A stretch of 64,000 nt of DNA from an uncultured Aggregatibacter sp. (GCF_901873365.1 NZ_CABFLM010000126.1:3714-67713); one strand, 5' to 3'. Numbered from the stretch's first letter, positions 45,572 to 54,758 are shown. Program-made: numbers and translations. Notes: generated by a model not told the origin, from the sequence alone.

Positions 45572-46459
45572 ATGTGGAAGTCGATTTCTCAAGTGTTAGC
45601 TGATCAATTCGGGGCGTATTATTCCATCAAAAATAAAACCAAAATTCATACCGGCGAAATGCATGAATCTTGGATCATTGATGATGGCATTCAGCCTGTT
45701 TTTGTGAAAATGAATGAAAAGTCCTACCGTTCCATGTTCCGTGCCGAAGCGGATCAGTTAATCATGTTGGCAAAAACCAATACCGTTCGTGTGCCGGAAG
45801 TCTATGGCGTCGGTTGTTCTCAAAATCACAGTTTTCTGTTGTTGGAAGGATTAGCAATGCAGCCGAATACGCCACAAAATATGGCGGAATTTGGTGAGCA
45901 ATTGGCTCGCTTACACCAATATCAAGGTTCTGAAAATTACGGCTTATCTTTTGATACCTGGCTCGGGCCACAATATCAACCGAACGAATGGGGCTCCCAT
46001 TGGGCGAAATTCTTCAGTGAACAACGCATTGGTTGGCAATTGCAACTCTGCGCGGAAAAAAATCTACATTTCGGGGATAACGAAAAAATCATTAAAGCCG
46101 TTGCTACATTATTGGCAAAACATCAGCCAAAACCCTCGCTTTTGCACGGCAACTTGTGGATTGAAAACTGCGCCAACATTGATGGACACACGGTGACTTA
46201 TGATCCGGCTTGTTATTGGGGCGATCGGGAATGTGATTTGGCTTTTACCGAATTATTCGAGCCGTTCCCACAAGAATTCTATGAAAATTACCACCGCACT
46301 TTCCCGTTAGAGGAAGGGTATCAAGCGCGGAAAATCATTTATCAGCTTTATCATCTGCTTAACTTCAGTAGCCGTTTTCATGGCAACTATGTGGCACTGG
46401 CCAATAAGCTTGTGCATGATGTGTTACAACGCTGTGAGGTGCTTGAAAGAAAAATTTGA
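45572..46459 (+). CDS. fructosamine kinase family protein (YniA-like)
   Basis: This is a 295-residue aminoglycoside-phosphotransferase-fold kinase. Blocks: VKMNEKSYRSMFRAEADQL (ATP-binding Lys and Glu), FLLLEGL (hinge), SLLHGNLWIENC (catalytic loop, in which the usual HGDLW appears as HGNLW) and YDPACYWGDRECDLAF (metal-binding Asp). Members phosphorylate ketosamines for deglycation. The catalytic-loop Asp is Asn here, typical of some YniA-like forms but worth noting. ATG 45572 follows AAAGGA, so the longer upstream frame is not used. Confidence 0.85.
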   Translation: MWKSISQVLADQFGAYYSIKNKTKIHTGEMHESWIIDDGIQPVFVKMNEKSYRSMFRAEADQLIMLAKTNTVRVPEVYGVGCSQNHSFLLLEGLAMQPNTPQNMAEFGEQLARLHQYQGSENYGLSFDTWLGPQYQPNEWGSHWAKFFSEQRIGWQLQLCAEKNLHFGDNEKIIKAVATLLAKHQPKPSLLHGNLWIENCANIDGHTVTYDPACYWGDRECDLAFTELFEPFPQEFYENYHRTFPLEEGYQARKIIYQLYHLLNFSSRFHGNYVALANKLVHDVLQRCEVLERKI

Positions 46460-46498
46460 AGAATTAAGAGGAAAGGTAACATTAAGAAAAACGAAAAA

Positions 46499-46524
46499 GA
46501 AAGGGCAGATTAAATTGCCCTTTC
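46499..46524. terminator. bidirectional terminator between convergent genes
   Basis: GAAAGGGCA and TGCCCTTTC form a 9-bp stem with an 8-nt loop. The minus-strand tail CTTTTTCGTTTTTC ends the OmpA-family gene. Confidence 0.78.
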
Positions 46525-46560
46525 TATGGAATGGCTTGATGTCAATATGACAATGCGTAC

Positions 46561-47388
46561 TTAGTACAAGTATGCTGGATCGCGATGTCCGCTTTGAACA
46601 CCTTTCAATGTTGGCATTGCGCCTGAGGCGGTGTTGAAAGAGGTAATTTCAACGCGACGGTTAGGGTGTAAACAACGAATTAATTCTTGACCTTTTTCAC
46701 TGTTACACGCCTTCACTTGGTGCGCTTTACCGTAACCGATAGCCGTAATTGGAAGCGCGATACCACGTTCGATTAAACGTGATTTAACACGTTCTGCACG
46801 ACGTTGGGAAAGATCCAAGTTATAAGATTCAGAGCCTAAACGGTCAGTATAACCAGCGACTCTTACTTCTTTCGCCGGAGATGATCTTAATTGCATTGCC
46901 ACGTTATCTACTACGGATTTGCCTTGTTCGGTTAAGGTATCTTTGTCGAAGTCAAACAAGAAATCAGCCGTTAAAGAAAATGTGGAGTTGCCGTTACAGC
47001 CGTTTGGATACCAGAAGAAGCTTTGGGCATCCATGTTTTTGTCAAATAAGATCTTGTATTGGCAGATTTTATGCTCACCGTTTTCACGATAGTGAAATAC
47101 ATAATCCCATTCACGAACAGCAAATAAGCCTTCGCTAAAATGAGGTACGCCGATGAGGTTATAAATTTGGTCTTTGTTCATACCTCTTTCGATCATACGA
47201 ACATTATCCCAATTCGGCCATGAACCGAGTTGTGTGCCATCGTGGTTAAACTTAGATTTTTCAATCTTCGGCCACACTAACTCTGTTCCCTCAACAGGTG
47301 TCCCTTCTTTGGATACTTTGCTGAGGTTACCGCAACCAACCAACGTCGTGACTGCGATAGCTGAAAGTAAAAAATGTGATAATTTCAT
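46561..47388 (-). CDS. OmpA-family outer membrane lipoprotein with BamE/SmpA-like domain
   Basis: This 275-residue lipoprotein has lipobox LVGC with lipidated Cys19. Residues 55-130 resemble a SmpA/BamE fold (IERGMNKDQIYNLIGVPHFSEGLFAVREWDYVFHY), and residues 140-250 form an OmpA C-terminal peptidoglycan-binding domain (FLFDFDKDTLTEQGK, VAGYTDRLGSESYNLDLSQRRAERV, HPNRRVEI). The Asp and Arg that bind diaminopimelate are present. It probably anchors the outer membrane to peptidoglycan. BamE-plus-OmpA fusion is known in Pasteurellaceae but is rarely named. Confidence 0.88.
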   Translation of the reverse strand: MKLSHFLLSAIAVTTLVGCGNLSKVSKEGTPVEGTELVWPKIEKSKFNHDGTQLGSWPNWDNVRMIERGMNKDQIYNLIGVPHFSEGLFAVREWDYVFHYRENGEHKICQYKILFDKNMDAQSFFWYPNGCNGNSTFSLTADFLFDFDKDTLTEQGKSVVDNVAMQLRSSPAKEVRVAGYTDRLGSESYNLDLSQRRAERVKSRLIERGIALPITAIGYGKAHQVKACNSEKGQELIRCLHPNRRVEITSFNTASGAMPTLKGVQSGHRDPAYLY

Positions 47389-47594
47389 TTAATTTACCTT
47401 ATAGGTTAGTGAAATGATTTATGTGTAAGTTTTGGTTAAAAGCGACTCATATTAACAAACTTTCCTTACCCATGTAAAACAAAAAACGGAAAAATCACAG
47501 GGATTTACATAAAATTGACACCCTAAAAATAACAAGTATAACAAAGTCAATAAGTTATTCTTGTTGTCAAGGATCCATGACAACGATCCTTATT

Positions 47595-48653
47595 TTACAT
47601 AAGTGTACTTCCATTCTTTTTTAGTAAATTTAATAATAGGTTATCGGCACTTTCTTCCGCTTGTTTACCGATCCTTTGTAATAACGGCTTTTTCACTGTA
47701 TAGCGAAGCCCCAAAACACGTTTTTCTTTCATTGCCTGTAATAGTACATCATCGCTTGTGAGGATCTCATCCACTAAATTTAACCGTAACGCCTGCTGTC
47801 CAAACCAATGTTCTCCCGTTGCCACACGATCCACGTCTAAGTGCGGTCGATGTTGAGCGACAAATTGTTTGAAAAGTTGATGGGTTTCGTCTAATTCTTG
47901 TTGGAATTTTTGTTTTCCTTTTTCCGTATTTTCTCCAAATATCGTCACCGTGCGTTTATATTCACCCGCGGTCATGACATCTACATCCACATCATGTTTT
48001 TTCAGTAACCGATGAACATTTGGCACCTGTGCCACCACGCCGATTGAACCGATAATCGCAAAGGGCGCCGAAACGATTTTATCGGCAACACAGGCCATCA
48101 TATAACCGCCACTCGCCGCCACTTTATCCACGGCAACCGTAAGTTTAATGTCATGCTGTTTTAAACGTGCCAACTGTGAGGCAGCTAAGCCATAGCCATG
48201 CACCATGCCGCCCGGGCTTTCTAAACATAACAAAACTTCATCGTTAGGCTTCGCAGTTTGAATGATAGCGCTGATTTCCTCTCTTAACGCCATGGTTTCG
48301 CTGGCGGCAATATCCCCTTTAAAATGCAACACATAAAGCGTCGGCTTTTGTTCTTCCTCTGTTGCTTCGCCTTTTTTGCGCTGTGCTTTCAGGGCTTTTG
48401 CTTTCATTTTTTCTGCTTTCTTCTCGGCTTTTTCCACCGCTTTTAATTCCTCCTCCGAGAGATGAAATTCGCGCAATGCTTTACCGGTTTCTTCAAAGGT
48501 TTGGGATAAATCCGTGATCACCAACTCCCCTTGTTGCGTGTGTTTTTTCTGTTTAATTGAGATAACCGTTGTCACCACGGCGGCAATGATCAAAAGCAAC
48601 GTAATCACTTCTAAAATAAATACGCCATAGCCAATAAAAATCTCTGACCACAT
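47595..48653 (-). CDS. sohB: SohB, S49-family inner membrane protease
   Basis: This 352-residue protein is anchored by an N-terminal helix (residues 10-30). A charged linker full of Lys/Glu/Ala (about 60-100) precedes the ClpP-like S49 domain. The oxyanion region is LCLESPGGMVHGYG, the nucleophile Ser is in KVAASGGYMMACVAD, and the general base Lys is in TAGEYKRTVTIFGE. SohB suppresses loss of DegP at high temperature in E. coli. Intact. Confidence 0.93.
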   Translation of the reverse strand: MWSEIFIGYGVFILEVITLLLIIAAVVTTVISIKQKKHTQQGELVITDLSQTFEETGKALREFHLSEEELKAVEKAEKKAEKMKAKALKAQRKKGEATEEEQKPTLYVLHFKGDIAASETMALREEISAIIQTAKPNDEVLLCLESPGGMVHGYGLAASQLARLKQHDIKLTVAVDKVAASGGYMMACVADKIVSAPFAIIGSIGVVAQVPNVHRLLKKHDVDVDVMTAGEYKRTVTIFGENTEKGKQKFQQELDETHQLFKQFVAQHRPHLDVDRVATGEHWFGQQALRLNLVDEILTSDDVLLQAMKEKRVLGLRYTVKKPLLQRIGKQAEESADNLLLNLLKKNGSTLM

Positions 48654-48693
48654 TATTTTTTCCTTACATTAACGAGATGAAATTCATATCAAA

Positions 48694-49593
48694 TTATAAC
48701 CGCGCTTTTTCGCCGCCGAAGTCGTGCAAGAGGTTTTCAGTGAGCTGACTGAGTAAACCAGTCATCAGCACGAAATCGGCATCGAAACGCTGCGCATAAT
48801 CTTCTTTTAAAATATCGTCATTTTTTTCCCGAACGGCATCGGCAAATTTGAGACGCTTCAAGCTACAGTCTTCGTTTAACATGAAACTGAGGCGGTCTTC
48901 CCATTCCAACGCCAGCTTCGTGACATATCGAGAATGGACGAGACTGAGGATGTCTTCGTTATCCAACGCATGTTGTTTGCAACGAATAACCCCATTGTTG
49001 ACATCGCGCAACTCCGCTTCCTCTAACGGAACCAGCCATTCCGGCACCTGCGTCTGAGCGATCCATTCTTGCATCACAAGTCCGGGTTCATTAGCAAACG
49101 TTAACGGTACGACCGGCAAAGATCCTAACGACTTGCGTAACAACGCCAACGTTTCTTCTGCACGTTTGGCGGACGCTGCATCAACATAAATAAGCTGGTT
49201 TTCCGCATCAATCCACAAGGCAGTTTGTTGATATTTACTAAACGCGCGCGGCAATAACGTAGCAATCACGTCGTCTTTTAAGGTTTGTTTCTCCACTTTT
49301 TTTAACTTGCGGTTTTCCGCCTGTTCAATTTTTTCTACGCGCGCATCCAATTCACGCTTAATGACGTGTGCCGGCAACATTTTTTCTTCTTTTTGGGCAA
49401 GCAATAAAATCTGTTTGCCCACGGCAAAATACAGGGATTCGCTGCCTTTCAACGGCGTTGACCAACCAAACTTAAGGATGTCCGATTGTGCGCAAGGCTG
49501 ATAGCGGTGTTGTTCAAGCTGTGGCGCAAGGGTGTCGAGCGACCAATCTAACGGCTTGGTGATTCGATAAATCAGGGCATTTTTAAACCACAT
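48694..49593 (-). CDS. rdgC: recombination-associated protein RdgC
   Basis: This is a 299-residue ring-forming dsDNA-binding protein that can limit RecA filament activity. It begins MWFKNALIYRITKPL and ends LTENLLHDFGGEKARL, both family-typical. The frame is open to 49662, but ATG 49593 fits E. coli RdgC (303). Flanked by sohB downstream (40 bp) and def upstream. Confidence 0.93.
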   Translation of the reverse strand: MWFKNALIYRITKPLDWSLDTLAPQLEQHRYQPCAQSDILKFGWSTPLKGSESLYFAVGKQILLLAQKEEKMLPAHVIKRELDARVEKIEQAENRKLKKVEKQTLKDDVIATLLPRAFSKYQQTALWIDAENQLIYVDAASAKRAEETLALLRKSLGSLPVVPLTFANEPGLVMQEWIAQTQVPEWLVPLEEAELRDVNNGVIRCKQHALDNEDILSLVHSRYVTKLALEWEDRLSFMLNEDCSLKRLKFADAVREKNDDILKEDYAQRFDADFVLMTGLLSQLTENLLHDFGGEKARL

Positions 49594-49642
49594 GACAATT
49601 GTCCTATTACTGATGACATTGAGGGAGAGGTATAACATGAAA

Positions 49643-49670
49643 AAAGTGCGGTTAAAAATCACCGCACTTT
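49643..49670 (-). terminator. def terminator (paired USS)
   Basis: AAAGTGCGGT and ACCGCACTTT form a 10-bp stem with an 8-nt loop; the minus-strand tail is TTTTTTCATG. 8 bp after the def stop. Confidence 0.85.
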
Positions 49671-49677
49671 GGGAACG

Positions 49678-50196
49678 TTACAATGGTTTTTGCTTTTCTC
49701 GCTGTTTTTTCAATTTAACGAGCTTTTCTTTAATCCGTTGGCGTTTGAGCGGAGAAAGATAATCCACAAACAAAATGCCGTTGAGATGATCGATTTCATG
49801 TTGAATACAAATCGCCAATAAGCCGTCTGCTTCCAGCGTAAATTCATGACCATTGCGATCAAGCGCTTTAACGGTGACTTTTTCCTTACGAGGAATTAAC
49901 GCACGAAAGCCCGGAATCGACAAACAACCTTCTTCAATGCCGGTTTCCCCTTCAGACGCCAAAATCTCCGGGTTAATTAACACTAACTGGTTTTGTTTAT
50001 CGCCCTCAATATCAATAGTGATAATGCGCTGCAAAATATCCACTTGCGGTGCGGCCAAGCCAATGCCTTCTTCCTGATACATGGTGTCGAACATATCATC
50101 AATAATATTGCGTGTTTCATCGCTCACGTTCGCAACCGGATCGCAAACCACTTTCAGGTGATCTTCGGGGTAAATTAATACATTAAGTGCAGTCAT
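49678..50196 (-). CDS. def: peptide deformylase
   Basis: This 172-residue metallo-hydrolase removes formyl from nascent proteins. Motif 1 GIGLAAPQVD, motif 2 EEGCLSIPG (metal Cys) and motif 3 QHEIDHLNGILFVD (two His, catalytic Glu) are all present. Usually next to fmt; here it is isolated between rdgC and nfuA. C-terminus is Lys/Gln-rich (REKQKPL), longer than E. coli by a few residues. Confidence 0.96.
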   Translation of the reverse strand: MTALNVLIYPEDHLKVVCDPVANVSDETRNIIDDMFDTMYQEEGIGLAAPQVDILQRIITIDIEGDKQNQLVLINPEILASEGETGIEEGCLSIPGFRALIPRKEKVTVKALDRNGHEFTLEADGLLAICIQHEIDHLNGILFVDYLSPLKRQRIKEKLVKLKKQREKQKPL

Positions 50197-50269
50197 AATT
50201 TCTCTTGTTAAAATGAAATAAACGCCTCATTGTAGCCTTTTTTCATGGAAATTCATACGCATGAAAAAA

Positions 50270-50292
50270 GAGCCAAGGAATTCGCTTGGCTC
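50270..50292 (-). terminator. nfuA terminator
   Basis: GAGCCAAG and CTTGGCTC pair in 8 bp with a 7-nt loop; minus-strand tail TTTTTTCATG. 25 bp after the nfuA stop. Confidence 0.85.
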
Positions 50293-50317
50293 ATGCTACG
50301 GGCTTGATCATGGGATC

Positions 50318-50902
50318 TTAATAATAAGAATGCTCCCCGCGTTGGTGTTCCGTCACGTCTTTTGCACCTTTTAACTCCTCAGGGAAAAGGCTAACCAATT
50401 GTTTTTCTACACCGTCTTTCAAGGTGACATCCACCATGGAGCAACCGTTACAACCGCCGCCGAATTGTAGAATCGCATAGCCGTCATCGGTGATTTCTAA
50501 TAAGGTGATTTTACCGCCGTGGCTCGCTAATTGCGGGTTGATTTGAGTTTGAATGACGTATTCCACGCGTTCAATTAACGGCGCGTCATCTGCCACTTTG
50601 CGCATTTTGGCATTTGGCGCTTTTAAGGTGAGTTGTGCGCCTAATTCTTCCGTCACATAATCAATTTCGGCATCTTCTAAAAACGGTAGGCTAATGTCAT
50701 CCACAAAGGCGGAAAAGGTGTCGTATTTCATTTCGGTATCGCTTGCTTCCACCGAATTGGGTGGGCAGTAAGACACACCGCACTCGGCACTTGGCGTACC
50801 CGGATTGACAACGAAAATACGAATGTTAGTGCCTTCTTCTTGCTGATCTAATAAACGGCGGAAATGGGCTTGTGCTTCCGCTGAAATAGTAATTTGTTGC
50901 AT
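50318..50902 (-). CDS. nfuA: Fe-S biogenesis protein NfuA
   Basis: This 194-residue carrier has an N-terminal degenerate A-type domain (1-105, ITISAEAQAHFRRLLDQQ) and a C-terminal Nfu domain with the CxxC cluster site GGGCNGCSMVDVTLK. It repairs and delivers [4Fe-4S] clusters under stress. It follows comF on the same strand after 102 bp, the same pairing as gntX/nfuA in E. coli. Confidence 0.96.
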   Translation of the reverse strand: MQQITISAEAQAHFRRLLDQQEEGTNIRIFVVNPGTPSAECGVSYCPPNSVEASDTEMKYDTFSAFVDDISLPFLEDAEIDYVTEELGAQLTLKAPNAKMRKVADDAPLIERVEYVIQTQINPQLASHGGKITLLEITDDGYAILQFGGGCNGCSMVDVTLKDGVEKQLVSLFPEELKGAKDVTEHQRGEHSYY

Positions 50903-51004
50903 AACGCTCCCACAATAAAACCTAATTAAATTTGTCGGATATGATACGCTTCATGTGGTTTTTTTTCCACCTTTTGGTGTAATAAAAATGCCTTATCATG
51001 TGTT

Positions 51005-51691
51005 TTATGTTCGTGCCAATCCCCATACTTGAATATGTGCCACATTGGCTTGGCGCAATAACTTGGCAATTTCGTTTAATGTTGAACCGGTGGTGATCAC
51101 ATCATCAATTAATGCCACATGACGATACGGAAAATGCCGGTGTTTGGCGGAAAGTTGGAAGGCATTTCTCAAGTTTTTTCGCCGATCTTTGGCGCTCAAG
51201 CCCCGTTGGGTCGGTGTGCGTTTGGTACGGATGATTAAGTCGTTTTTGACGGGAATGTTGAGCCATTTGCTCAGTTGACGCGCCAATAAATCTGCTTGAT
51301 TATATCCCCGCTGCCATTGGCGAACATGATGTAACGGCACGGGCAGAATCACCTCAGGCAGCATTAATCCGTGCGTACGACGGGCATTGCGAATAGCTAA
51401 ATATAATAAACGTGCCAGCGTGCGATCCAGCCAAAATTGCCGTTGAAATTTAAACCGATGAATCAGTGTGGAAAGCGGTTCGTTGTAACGCCCGATAATC
51501 ACCATGCGATCCCACGCGGGCTCCTGTTGTAAACAGTTGCCACAGTGCAAGGCGTTTTCTGCTAGTTCCGCACCGCAGCAACCGCAATAAGGAAAACGCC
51601 GAATGGTTCGGTTACAACGGCTACATAAGCCATGTTTGGCAAGTTTAAGAGGCGCATGGCAATGCACGCAGCTGGATAGAAAAACGTTCAT
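51005..51691 (-). CDS. comF: ComF, phosphoribosyltransferase-like competence protein
   Basis: This 228-residue protein has an N-terminal zinc-ribbon-like region with CVHC, CSRC, CGCC and CGNC pairs (residues 9-55), then a PRTase domain: VILPVPLHHVRQWQRGYNQA and the PRPP loop VALIDDVITTGSTLNE. In H. influenzae comF mutants take up DNA but fail to move it into the cytoplasm. The frame starts earlier (51730), but ATG 51691 gives the H. influenzae length. A probable CRP-S site lies ~77 bp upstream. Confidence 0.92.
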   Translation of the reverse strand: MNVFLSSCVHCHAPLKLAKHGLCSRCNRTIRRFPYCGCCGAELAENALHCGNCLQQEPAWDRMVIIGRYNEPLSTLIHRFKFQRQFWLDRTLARLLYLAIRNARRTHGLMLPEVILPVPLHHVRQWQRGYNQADLLARQLSKWLNIPVKNDLIIRTKRTPTQRGLSAKDRRKNLRNAFQLSAKHRHFPYRHVALIDDVITTGSTLNEIAKLLRQANVAHIQVWGLART

Positions 51692-51767
51692 AAAAGCGAC
51701 CGCACTTAATGAAGAAAATCGGCACATCATAAAGTGCGGTGCTTTTTTTCGGTGTTTTTTTGCCCAA

Positions 51768-51789
51768 CTTTAGGATCCGCCTCGCAAAA
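51768..51789 (-). promoter_or_regulatory. probable CRP-S site upstream of comF
   Basis: On the minus strand TTTTGCGA, six bases, TCCTAAAG: the left half-site is a perfect CRP-S half, the right half is partial. It lies ~77 bp before the comF start and overlaps the divergent HAD gene promoter region. Considered with the perfect site before comM, it is credible. Confidence 0.5.
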
Positions 51790-51844
51790 ATGCTAAAATC
51801 CGGCAACATTTCTGCCAAACGTTGAATTTAAAGAAGAGAAAAGC

Positions 51845-52657
51845 ATGACAATCCCGAATTATCGCGACCAAATTAAAGTCGTCTTTTTTGATATCGATGA
51901 CACATTGTTTATGAAACAACGTGATTTTCTGCCGGCAACGGTGCCTGTGTTTATGCGTAAATTGAAAGAAAACGGCATTATTCCTGCCATTGCCACAGGG
52001 CGTACTCGCTGTGCTTTCCCGCATAAATTAAATCAGGTGATTGAGCAGGAAGGCATTGATTTATTTGTGACCATGAACGGGCAAATGGCGAGTTATCATG
52101 GGCAAGTCATTGAGAAACATGTGATTCCAACGGAAAAAATTCGCCGTTTGGTGCATTTTTTTGAGCAACATAATATGCCTTATGCGTTTGTCGCGGATCA
52201 TACGGTGGCGGTTTCGGAGCGGAATTCCGTGGTGCAGTTCGCGATGGATCCGATATTGAAAGATTACATCGTGGATAAAACCTTTTTTGAAACAAATGAT
52301 GTTGGACAAGTGTTGCCGTTTTATCGCGTGGAACAGGATGAGTTGGTGCGGAATTCAGGCGTATTGGATGGCTTGCGTGTGGTGCGTTGGCATGAAGATT
52401 CCGTGGATTTATTTGATGCGGAAGGTTCAAAGGCTCGCGGTATTCAAGCGGTGGTGAAACATTTGGGGCTGCAAATGGATAATGTGATGGCGTTCGGTGA
52501 TCAATTAAACGATTTGGAAATGTTAAGCACTGTTGGCGTAGGTGTGGCGATGGGCAACGGTCATGAAAAACTCAAAGCGATTGCCGATCATGTGGCGGAA
52601 CCGCTTGACCAAGACGGCATTTATCGCTTTTTAATGAAGGCGGGTTTGATTGATTAA
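51845..52657 (+). CDS. Cof-type HAD-IIB family phosphatase
   Basis: This is a 270-residue HAD hydrolase. Motif I VVFFDIDDTLF (nucleophile and acid/base Asp), motif II AIATGRTRCAF (Thr), motif III Lys in GSKARGIQAV and motif IV MAFGDQLNDLEML are all visible, with a C2B cap between motifs II and III. Such enzymes dephosphorylate sugar phosphates, FMN or PLP. Substrate cannot be assigned. Diverges from comF. Confidence 0.85.
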   Translation: MTIPNYRDQIKVVFFDIDDTLFMKQRDFLPATVPVFMRKLKENGIIPAIATGRTRCAFPHKLNQVIEQEGIDLFVTMNGQMASYHGQVIEKHVIPTEKIRRLVHFFEQHNMPYAFVADHTVAVSERNSVVQFAMDPILKDYIVDKTFFETNDVGQVLPFYRVEQDELVRNSGVLDGLRVVRWHEDSVDLFDAEGSKARGIQAVVKHLGLQMDNVMAFGDQLNDLEMLSTVGVGVAMGNGHEKLKAIADHVAEPLDQDGIYRFLMKAGLID

Positions 52658-52719
52658 TCACGCCTTTGGGCAATACGCTTTCTGCTTTTTGCACGAATGA
52701 AAATATTAACTAAAAACAA

Positions 52720-52757
52720 ACCGCACTTTATCTCATAAAATAAAGTGCGGTGTTTTA
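52720..52757 (+). terminator. paired-USS terminator after HAD gene
   Basis: ACCGCACTTTAT and ATAAAGTGCGGT form a perfect 12-bp stem with an 8-nt loop and a GTTTTATTTTT tail. Confidence 0.88.
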
Positions 52758-52802
52758 TTTTTATGTTTTTACAACAACATTTCTGTCTCGTAGAGCTAAT
52801 GC

Positions 52803-53126
52803 TTATTCTTTGAACGAATCTTTCAAACGCTCATCGGCACGACGCGCTTCGCTTTTGTGTTGTAACTTATTGAGTTGACGTTCCAGTTTTTCTTCCACGT
52901 CGTTAATTGCTTTATACATATCTTCTGCTTCTGCCGTGGCTAAAAGATTGCCGTTCGGCGTGCCGATAGAGGCTTCCACAGAAAAACCTTTTGGGGTTTT
53001 ATTCAAAATAAAATGAGGATTAATCAACTGAGTTTGCCATTTGTCTAACTTGGCAAGACGCTCTTCAACATGCGCACGGATTGCAGGGGTGATGTCCATT
53101 TGTTTGCTGGTGATATTCACTGTCAT
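52803..53126 (-). CDS. raiA: ribosome hibernation/translation inhibitor (RaiA/HPF family)
   Basis: This 107-residue protein starts MTVNITSKQMDITPAIRAHVEERLAKLDKWQ, the family hallmark for RaiA/YfiA-type factors. It binds between ribosomal subunits in stationary phase or cold shock, blocking tRNA sites. Length lies between E. coli HPF (95) and RaiA (113). Choice between RaiA and HPF names is uncertain. Confidence 0.88.
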   Translation of the reverse strand: MTVNITSKQMDITPAIRAHVEERLAKLDKWQTQLINPHFILNKTPKGFSVEASIGTPNGNLLATAEAEDMYKAINDVEEKLERQLNKLQHKSEARRADERLKDSFKE

Positions 53127-53246
53127 AGCATTTACCTCTTGTGTAATGAGTCGAACGACTCGGTTTGAATCCTTATCTCTAACATAGTGACCTTGCCTGT
53201 GATTTTCAAGCGGAAATGTTTAAAAATATGATCTACGTCTAAAAAG

Positions 53247-53277
53247 AAGACCGCTCGTTGTGGCGGTCTTATTTTTT
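53247..53277. terminator. bidirectional terminator after yajQ
   Basis: AAGACCGC and GCGGTCTT form an 8-bp stem with an 8-nt loop, flanked by a T run on each strand. 35 bp past the yajQ stop. Confidence 0.8.
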
Positions 53278-53311
53278 TATTGTGAAAGTGCGGTCACCTT
53301 TGAAGGCGTTT

Positions 53312-53803
53312 TTAATCGCGGAAATTATTGAATTGGAATGGTTGCCCCAGTTCGGCGGTTTTAACGAGTTGAATCACGGCTTGTAAATCATCGCGGGATT
53401 TACCGGTAACACGGACTTGCTCGCCTTGGATTTGGCTTTGGACTTTGATTTTGGAATCTTTGATAAGCTTGGTGAGCTTTTTCGCCATGTCGGTTTCAAT
53501 GCCTTGTTTCAGCTTGATTTCTTTGCTGTAGATTTTGCCGCTGTGTTCATAGTCGGCAGGAATATCCAAGGAATTGGATTCGATGTTACGTTTAATGCAC
53601 GCGTTACGTAAGATGTCGATGAGTTGCTCCACTTGGAAATCCGATTCGCTGCTCACTTTAATGCTTTCGTTTTTTTCGTTAAATTCGATCGCGGCTTGTA
53701 CATTGCGGAAATCCCAACGGTTAGTCAGTTCACGGTTGGCGTTTTCCACGGCGTTGCGGATTTCGTGTCCGCTGATTTCGGAAACAATGTCGAATGATGG
53801 CAT
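53312..53803 (-). CDS. yajQ: YajQ family cyclic-di-GMP/nucleotide-binding protein
   Basis: This 163-residue protein starts MPSFDIVSEISGHEIRNAVENANREL, invariant in the family, and ends QPFQFNNFRD. Two ferredoxin-like folds. Some homologues bind cyclic-di-GMP and act with transcription factors; nucleic-acid binding has also been reported. Ten bp before serB reading frame end, so it is likely co-transcribed with serB. Confidence 0.94.
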   Translation of the reverse strand: MPSFDIVSEISGHEIRNAVENANRELTNRWDFRNVQAAIEFNEKNESIKVSSESDFQVEQLIDILRNACIKRNIESNSLDIPADYEHSGKIYSKEIKLKQGIETDMAKKLTKLIKDSKIKVQSQIQGEQVRVTGKSRDDLQAVIQLVKTAELGQPFQFNNFRD

Positions 53804-53813
53804 GGTTTTCTCC

Positions 53814-54758
53814 TTATTTCATTTTGTCGTTTGCACTTAAAATACATAAAAGTGCGGTTAAATCGGTAAAATTGACGATAACTTGCGCCAATTGTTGTAC
53901 TTTGGGTTTGGCGTGATAAGCCACGCCGACATCGGCAACTTGCATCATGGCGAGATCGTTGGCGCCGTCGCCGATGGCAACAGTGTTTTCTTTGGCAATG
54001 TGAAATTGTTGTGCCAACTGTTGTAAGGTTTGCGCTTTGTATTGCGCATCCACAATGGCGCCTTGCACCTTGCCGGTAAGTTTGCCGTCAATAATTTCAA
54101 ATTGATTGGCGGCAATAAAATCTAAGCCGAGTTTTTGTTGTAATACTTCGGCAAAATAGGTAAAACCGCCGGACGCAATGGCTACTTTCCAGCCGTGATT
54201 TTTGAGTTCTTTGACCGTTTCCACCAATCCCGGCATCAGCGGTAAATGTTGTTTGACCTCTTGCAAAATGCTTTCTGGTGCGTCTTTTAAGGTCGCTACC
54301 CGTTGGCGCAGGCTTTGGCTAAAATCGAGTTCACCACGCATAGCACGTTCCGTAATAGCGGAAACTATCTCACCGGTGCCGGCAAGTTTGGCGATTTCAT
54401 CGATACATTCAATTTGGATGGCGGTGGAATCCATGTCCATCACCAATAATCCTGCTTGCTTTAAACTGGCGTGAAAGTTTAACGGCGCAATATCCAGTGC
54501 TAATTCATGGGCAATGCCAACCCATTCCGCTTTCCAGTTGCCTTTGAGCAACACCACGGTGTTATGCAACACCGTCCATGCGGCAAAACACAAAAAATTT
54601 TCACCGCACTTTTGCTGAAAAGCCTGTAACGTTGTGAAGTTTAGCTTATTGGAATAAAGCACAAACGCCTGTGTGGCTTCACAAGGTTGATCGGCAATTA
54701 ATGAGGCGGGCAATGAGGGAAAATGACGAAGAATATCGGTCAGATTTTGTGTTTGCAT
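53814..54758 (-). CDS. serB: phosphoserine phosphatase
   Basis: This 314-residue HAD phosphatase makes serine from phosphoserine. Motif I is LVMDMDSTAIQIECIDEIA (nucleophile Asp), motif II IASGGFTYF, motif III around the Lys before KENTVAIGDGANDL (motif IV). An N-terminal ACT-like region covers 1-100. The frame opens at 54788, but ATG 54758 follows AGGAT and gives the H. influenzae length. It diverges from ytjB, as in E. coli. Confidence 0.94.
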   Translation of the reverse strand: MQTQNLTDILRHFPSLPASLIADQPCEATQAFVLYSNKLNFTTLQAFQQKCGENFLCFAAWTVLHNTVVLLKGNWKAEWVGIAHELALDIAPLNFHASLKQAGLLVMDMDSTAIQIECIDEIAKLAGTGEIVSAITERAMRGELDFSQSLRQRVATLKDAPESILQEVKQHLPLMPGLVETVKELKNHGWKVAIASGGFTYFAEVLQQKLGLDFIAANQFEIIDGKLTGKVQGAIVDAQYKAQTLQQLAQQFHIAKENTVAIGDGANDLAMMQVADVGVAYHAKPKVQQLAQVIVNFTDLTALLCILSANDKMK

